Positions 58,061-64,000 of a stretch of 64,000 nt of DNA are shown in pieces; within the stretch, counting starts at the first letter, position 1, and every line of letters begins with the position of its first letter. Source of the stretch: Paralvinella palmiformis (taxonomy: Eukaryota > Annelida > Polychaeta > Terebellida > Alvinellidae); assembly GCA_025642065.1 (NCBI GenBank), contig JAODUP010000152.1, forward strand, positions 447,001 to 511,000, given 5' to 3'. The notes under the pieces are model-generated. The model was not told the origin of the DNA and did not search any database. It saw only the letters and a program-made list of their open reading frames with translations. Position numbers and translations under genes: made by a program.

Positions 58061-59270
58061 TAATTTGAAGTTTTTTTTATTTTTTCCCACGTTCTTTTAT
58101 CTTTGTAGAATAGAAACACTTCTTCTCCTCAAATAAGAGTTCTCTTAATAAAAGTTTTGTCATACACACTGGTATTATGTCACTTTGATCATATGTCTGT
58201 TCTTTGTGATACAGTAGTTAAAATTAAATTAAATTCAAAGTAAACCAGAAAACTCTCAAAATAAACTTATCAGAATTATTATCAAACTCCCAGTTTATAC
58301 TCATTCATCACATTGTCGCTCTAAGGAATTATATCGGTTATCGGATGTGAAAAAGGTGTGTGAAATAATTAAAATTTTAATACACAGACTAATCAAGTGG
58401 CACTTGCTGTACAAAGTTGTAAGGTGCTTGATGGGTTAAAGCAATCTTAGATATGCAGCTGCTATACAGAGTGGAATTCATTACCGACTGGGATTCGGAC
58501 AAATTTTAATAAAAACTTTTTTATTAGTTTCAAGGCTTAAATTATCACAGACAGGTTTTATCAAGAAGGTTAAATAATGAAAATTAAAAAAACTATTTAT
58601 TTATGTCAAGTTCTGTTTTATACAATTTTTAAACTAATTTTTTAACACTATATAATCATAATCTACAGATTCTATTTTAAAAAAACAGTTGTCAAGCATA
58701 ATTAATATTAAACGATTGTTTTACAATAAATTAAACTGCTTTATTTCTTTTCGTTTATTTAATTCACCGCTAGGTGTCAGCACCTCACGTGATTATCATG
58801 TTACGAGGGGACTTTGATTTGTTTAAAATTAATAAAATATTAACTCATGTGTTAAACAAGTATAACTAATAAGTATATAATAGAATATTAAACAAATGTC
58901 GAGGATAATACAAGTAGTCAGGAGACATTTCTATTATTGTCTCCAAAAATAAAATTATATAAAAGTTATATAACAGTGCCTCAGAAAGGGAAAAATAACT
59001 ACATCATATGCATTATGAAACTCGACTTACATACTTACATAAATTGAAGGCATCTCTCTGATAAACAACAACAAGAATAGCAATTAACATACACACATAC
59101 ATGCGCGCGCACACACACACGCACACTGGACGATTTAATAAACCTTGGATATTATGCATGCAGTTATGGTGTAGAAAATGTATTTATCATGGGTTTGGTA
59201 CATTATTTCATTCGTTTTCACATTTCCGTTCTTCACCATAGAGAATAGCACTTATCCCAGTATGTCGCGG

Positions 59271-59452
59271 GGCGCCTCCATGGTCTAGCGATAGCGTGTT
59301 GGACCACAATCACTACCACCCGTGTTCGAATCCCGCGTGGGCATATCTGAAGGTTGTTTCATCTTTGACTTCGCTTCATTACCTTTGAGGTCGCTTGGCC
59401 ATTTAGCCTATCATGTGCACAAAAGTGGCTGTAAAACATCAATCATCATCAT
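59271..59452 (+). repeat. SINE family B with perfect 12-bp target-site duplication
   Basis: The copy is flanked by CAGTATGTCGCG at 59258-59269 and 59457-59468. The head GGCGCCTCCATGGTCTAGCG and B box GTGTTCGAATCCC are intact. The exact duplication points to a comparatively young insertion. Confidence 0.9.
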
Positions 59453-59497
59453 CTTTCAGTATGTCGCGACTCATAAATGACGTCATCATACTATATT

Positions 59498-59499
<2 letters not shown>

Positions 59500-59533
<34 letters not shown>
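59500..59533. repeat. (TA)n microsatellite
   Basis: Pure TA array. A second pure array lies at about 60141-60177. Confidence 0.9.
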
Positions 59534-59537
<4 letters not shown>

Positions 59538-60139
59538 AAATCATGTGTAATCGACCCAACAAATCCAAGCCACCGGAGTCACATGATAAGTCTATTATAA
59601 TTATACTGCAAGTTTACACTATACATATATACTGATGAGAACACGACGAAAATTTGACGGAAGATGGCGTTGCACATTATATCTGTCCAAAACTGGTGGC
59701 AGCCATCATTAACTCTTCAGCTCTATTCAAACCAGTTGAAGTTCGTTCGCATTTATAAGGTTGCACACACACACACACACGCACACATGGTAGCAATGGT
59801 GTAGTAAACCAGTTAAATTTATTCTAAGATCTGTTTCGTGAAAAAGAAGTGATGTTACACACACCACACACACACATATATTTATATATATATATATAGT
59901 GTTGGCGATGGGATCTGTAAACAGCTGTTTATTTCTTTTTGCATAATCTATATTATCGTTATAGTTGGCTAGCTAACAGGACATATAACTCGCATCAGAA
60001 TGGTACTATAATACTATACTAAATGCCTTATACATCCCGCATGTCAGGTTAGAACTGATGGAGTATTATGATTTGTGAATTTAAGAAATCAAATAAATAT
60101 ATAAATCGTTCACACGTGGTACAAATTAATTAGCTGGTG

Positions 60140-60179
<40 letters not shown>

Positions 60180-60496
60180 CAGAGACGCACCCTTTCCTTG
60201 AGTTCTTGTTTTACACAAACTGTAATTTGTACACCAGAAATCTATTGTGGAACAGAAACACTCTATCGTCACCCCCAATATTTTATCAGTTTCATACACA
60301 GCTCAGTCATTGGCAGAGTTTGTCCGAGGTTTCGCGGGGCGTTCTGGGATACGGTCTATTTATAGTAATCATGAGTCGTTCACTTTCTGAACATTAATCT
60401 GTTAATATACGTTTAAAGCAAACTGGAAATATCCTACTACGCTGAGGTGGAGACTACCGATTTTTTTTAGTTGTTTACGTTGTAATATAAGAGTGT

Positions 60497-60551
60497 AATT
60501 ATTTAAGAACCAGCTATCTATTACTAATAGATAGCTGGTTCTTAAATAATT
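60497..60551. repeat. Perfect 55-nt palindrome (27-bp arms, 1-nt spacer)
   Basis: The arm AATTATTTAAGAACCAGCTA continues TCTATTA. After a single C, the exact reverse complement follows (TAATAGATAGCTGGTTCTTA then AATAATT). Confidence 0.97.
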
Positions 60552-60654
60552 ATCATAGGTAACCAGTAGTAAAACCTGGTATAATAAACATCGACTTATA
60601 AGCATATTTATACCCGCGCCATGCATTTGGCACGTCAATTGTTATTTTTAAGTA

Positions 60655-60920
60655 CACCCTCCGTATCCTCATGGGTAGAGCGTGGAACTACTTACACCCC
60701 ATGTTTATGCGGGAGGTCGGAGGTTCGAACCTCGGCCGTGGCACTATAGTAGGAGGAGTTTTCATCCAGTCGGGCAAGGTTTTCTTCGCTGAATAGGCCA
60801 ACTATTGTAAATTCTAAATTTGTTTAGAATTTTCCCTCGTGGTAAAGCTGTAAATTACAGAATATATGCGTCTCCCGGCCTCATTTGAGGTAGCCGGCCA
60901 CGTTAAATAAATGCCATTTC
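60655..60920 (+). repeat. SINE family C (tRNA-derived)
   Basis: The head TCCTCATGGGTAGAGCGTGG and B box GGAGGTTCGAACCTCGG are followed by TTTTCATCCAGTCGGGCAAG, GTAAAGCTGTAAATTACAGA and GGTAGCCGGCCACGTTAAAT. The last string (CCACGTTAAAT) is shared with the body of family A, suggesting a common core module. Confidence 0.75.
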
Positions 60921-61528
60921 GGCCTTTGCAATTTCAGAAGGTGAAAACTGCGTATTTAAAAATATATATTCAGGAATACATTTTGTTTCTGCTTGAATAA
61001 ATTATTTTAGGTGTGAGATTAAGATCACTAGGTTATGGTATATCCGCGTTGGGCAGTGTGAAACCCATTTTCTGCCCGACACCTGTAGTTCTTCTGGTGC
61101 TCGCCAGATGGCAGGCATACGTTGCGATAGATATGTCGATGTTTTAATAATTATTACTATTCAGTATTAACTATTATTTATCTGTATATATGGGTGGTAG
61201 TGTTAGTTAGCTAGTGTGCCTAACTGTCAGTGGCGAAATGGGTCGACAATGGGCTGCAAATGGGTCACGTTAAATATATGTGTATGTGTCAATAAGGCTT
61301 CTATGCTGAAAACGCCCCCTTTCATTTTGTATTATTATACAATGTGTGTGTGTGTGTGGGGGGGTTATTTGATTAATTTATGCCAAAGTCTGTAAAGTAA
61401 CATCAATAATATATAAAGATTTATCGACTATGCATAATATATACCTATTATATTACATTGAGTTGACCAATTCGCTCGTCGCTTGCAGGTTCACCAGATG
61501 GCAGCACTTTCAACTGTCAAGCAATTAA

Positions 61529-61672
61529 CTTCCGGCTGTGGGAGCGTAGTAGCATCTGTGTTGTCAGTTTGACATCTTATCCGAACAAGTCATTTCAGAG
61601 TGTTAAACATAATTTGGACAAGAAATATAATTAATCTGGATATATTATTGATCTGAGAGCGCACAAATCGAG
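61529..61672 (+). promoter_or_regulatory. Candidate promoter and non-coding first exon of a downstream gene
   Basis: An ETS-type motif CTTCCGG is at 61529-61535, followed by a locally GC-richer, repeat-free stretch. A strong donor (AATCGAG|GTAAGTGA) at 61673 closes a likely 5' UTR exon. The next exon candidate is at 63248. The transcription start is not resolved. Confidence 0.45.
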
Positions 61673-64000
61673 GTAAGTGACCGGCTATTTGATTTTTACC
61701 TCGTCAGAGAAAGAATAACTGACCGAATGCCAGCCATACTAGATTAAACGTGCCGAACTGTAGACTCCTAGACCTAGTACTAGTAGTAGGCTAGCACTGG
61801 TAGATCTAGAACATTGCTGGTTCACATACACTATCTGGTTATTGAGGAAATTTCGCTTTCACTTTCCGCAAAACTCACCTGGCTGTCACGGACATTATAT
61901 ATAACCGAAATTATCATAAATACACTGCCGGCTGTTTCATCCACTGTTAGAATACTTATCCTAGATCAATTTGAGCTTCAGATCATGACAAACGTCAAAT
62001 GATCAGTTGTTCTGGAGAATTATCAGGATCTTTGTACGATGGACGTTAAAGATGGATTTGGTGGGATATTTTAGTTCTGACAAACAACGTTGACGTAGCT
62101 TGTTTGATACAATACTCGGTAACTATATTGATTAAGTAACGATTATGTGACTAGACTAGTGAGTCAGGAGTAGCTTATGGCGTCCCGTTTTGTCCTTAAT
62201 ACATCGACATTGATTCTGCTGGTAGAATGTACAAACTAACAAGTAACTGAGTCACACTGAGTGTAGCCAAACAGCTGGTTGTATGCTCAGTGAGAATGGT
62301 CAATATCATTGGATGGGCGAGTTTTAGGGAATAAAGTAATGTTTTCAGCTGACATGCTGGTGTTGGGGAGATGTTTGTGAATGAGTGGGTATTGAGTAGG
62401 GTCTAGTTTAGTCTGATGGGGATGAGTCATGGCTTGACTGACTCTTTATATGCTGATACCATGGACAGATGGTGATGCACAAAACTCTGAAGATGAACAA
62501 TGCATGTCTACAGCCCTGGGTGATTCATGGGTAGTTCTGCAATAGAATACACATACTAGAAGAGGTTGTTCCATGAATATTTATTGATTTATCTTTTAGT
62601 TTAGGAGAATTTCTAGTAAACATTTTCAAGGTCAGCTATTTTATTCGTGTGTCTTAAGCTAAGTCTAAGGTCAGTCGGTATGTAATGTTTGGAGCCTTGT
62701 CCATGTTTATTGTCAACAGTGACTACATTTAGTGTTTTAATGTATTTGGGTATTTACAGTTAGCAAAGTGTGTGTGCAGACACATGTAAGAGGTGGCTTT
62801 GCCTCAGTGACAGTTGATTTGATTTTACACATAATGGAATATGCCTTGACCTGCACCCCCCCCCCCCCTACTAGTATTGGAGTCTTATGTCATTCTGAGC
62901 CTGATCTGATGGGGTTTCCAAATCTCTTCTACACCCTTTCTTTTATTATAGTTATATTAATAGGACATTAATCTGACTGTCAGAGTATTTTGGTTCTTCA
63001 GTCTTTGTTCTGACTACTAAACTGTACTTAAAATGTACTACAGTTTTATCTTTACTGGTGAAGGTGTTAAATGTCCAGTGATGTGTAGAGAGAGAGTGTG
63101 TGTGTGTTGGTGATCTATTATACTGCTGGTTCATTCAGCTCCATTCTGGTGTGTAAAACAAAGAAGAGAAATTTTGTAGTTGTGTCTCTGCCACTTTAAT
63201 GGTGGAGTACAGACATTCTTCTCTGTGTCACCCTTTTAACTACTCAGGATGGCTGGTACTAGAGAAGTAAGTTTATTGTCAGTAACTAGCTCCACCACCA
63301 GTAATTTTTGATGTGGTGTCATAGTTGAATTATACTCTTGGCTTAATGTTCTGGTTAGAGGTAAGTGGGTCCTTTCTAATTTTATGATATCTGATTACAT
63401 GCTTTCAGGTGTCTCCAAATTGAGTTCAGACAGTATCCCTCACCTTTGATCACTTAACAAACCCTGGCATATATTTAGTTCCACATAAGTAACCCATCCA
63501 GTGAGATGCTTTCAATGGCTATTTATTTAGGAAGTCCACATCAAACAGGAAGAAATAAACTTTGACTAGAATTTTAAAGTTTCAATGAAGACCATTTTTG
63601 TCTTGAGTCTGAGAAAGATTTGTACGGCTGCTAGGGCTGCCAGTCAACATGGAAGGACACAAAAGAACTGTTCTTCAGAAACATAATTTTTCTTCTAAAA
63701 CTGTCTTGCTTTAAAAAACTTGACCTAACTTTTGTTTTTGATTTCAACTCGTAATGTAGACAGTAATGAAAAATCACCTGGGAATATTCCAGTCCTACTA
63801 TGGCAGCTGTTTAAATTATAATTGTGCATAAAGGCACTGATATGTTTACAAATAGTTGTTGATATAGCACTTCATTACCAGATTTGACACCAGTATATAT
63901 GTATATTTTTTTATAGAATACATCATATACTAAATATTGGTATAGGTGTACATGTGTGTGTATAATAAAAGTAATATTTAGCCCAGAAATTCCATGACTT
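61673..64000 (+). other. Probable introns of the right-edge gene
   Basis: Apart from the 19-nt exon candidate, no coding block was found. Simple repeats are few: a C run near 62859-62869 and a (GA)n(TG)n run near 63088-63108. Confidence 0.4.
63248..63266 (+). CDS. Candidate 19-nt exon with start codon
   Basis: The acceptor TTTTAACTACTCAG is followed by G, then ATG GCT GGT ACT AGA GAA, then donor GTAAGT. It would encode MAGTRE and leave in phase 0. It fits as the first coding exon after the non-coding exon ending at 61672. The rest of the gene would be right of the window. The evidence rests on splice signals only. Confidence 0.4.

Noticed and set aside
1..64000. CRISPR arrays, bacterial operons or a prokaryotic defence system
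   Set aside because: Introns, SINEs and microsatellites show this is animal nuclear DNA. The tandem arrays have no spacer-repeat structure.

Overview
This is an AT-rich, repeat-dense animal (metazoan) genomic window. Coding information is split into short exons with canonical GT-AG junctions, and introns reach about 14 kb. The abundance of tRNA-derived SINEs, (TA)n/(CA)n microsatellites, pogo-like DNA transposon remnants and decayed non-LTR retrotransposon pieces, together with the divergence of the two genes from their vertebrate homologues, suggests a lophotrochozoan, most likely a mollusc. The species assignment is inference.

Three transcription units can be supported. (1) On the minus strand, 7101 down to 21, lie six phase-compatible exons of a CNTD1 orthologue (cyclin N-terminal domain-containing protein 1, a meiotic crossover-maturation factor). 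The 3' end of the gene runs off the left edge. (2) On the plus strand, 9475-45446, lies a CCDC50-like gene (coiled-coil domain-containing protein 50/Ymer family) with two alternative start exons (9475-9532 and 18884-18935) and thirteen downstream exons. It encodes about 540 residues: an N-terminal CCDC50 domain, a chain of MIU-type ubiquitin-binding helices, and a proline-rich tail with two PPxY motifs. The two genes are head to head, separated by 2.4 kb. (3) Near the right edge there is a plausible promoter and non-coding first exon (ending 61672), followed by a 19-nt exon with a start codon (63248-63266). These probably open a plus-strand gene whose body lies outside the window.

From 45.5 to 61.4 kb is a gene desert built of repeats: at least four SINE families, a 54-bp minisatellite (51.17-51.79 kb), dead reverse transcriptase and RNase H fragments (52.7-54.9 kb), a THAP-domain fragment (56.04 kb), a GC-rich hairpin island (57.26 kb) and a perfect 55-nt palindrome (60.5 kb). 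The large CCDC50 introns hold a MITE with 140-bp terminal inverted repeats, three pogo/Tigger-type remnants, a hAT-like element and several tandem duplications.

The points most worth a second look are the duplicated, mutually exclusive start exons of the CCDC50-like gene, the one-base reading-frame break between its exons 12 and 13, the near one-to-one match of ubiquitin-binding motifs to exons, and the TG microsatellite that forms the splice donor of a CNTD1 exon. No virus or toxin gene was recognised.
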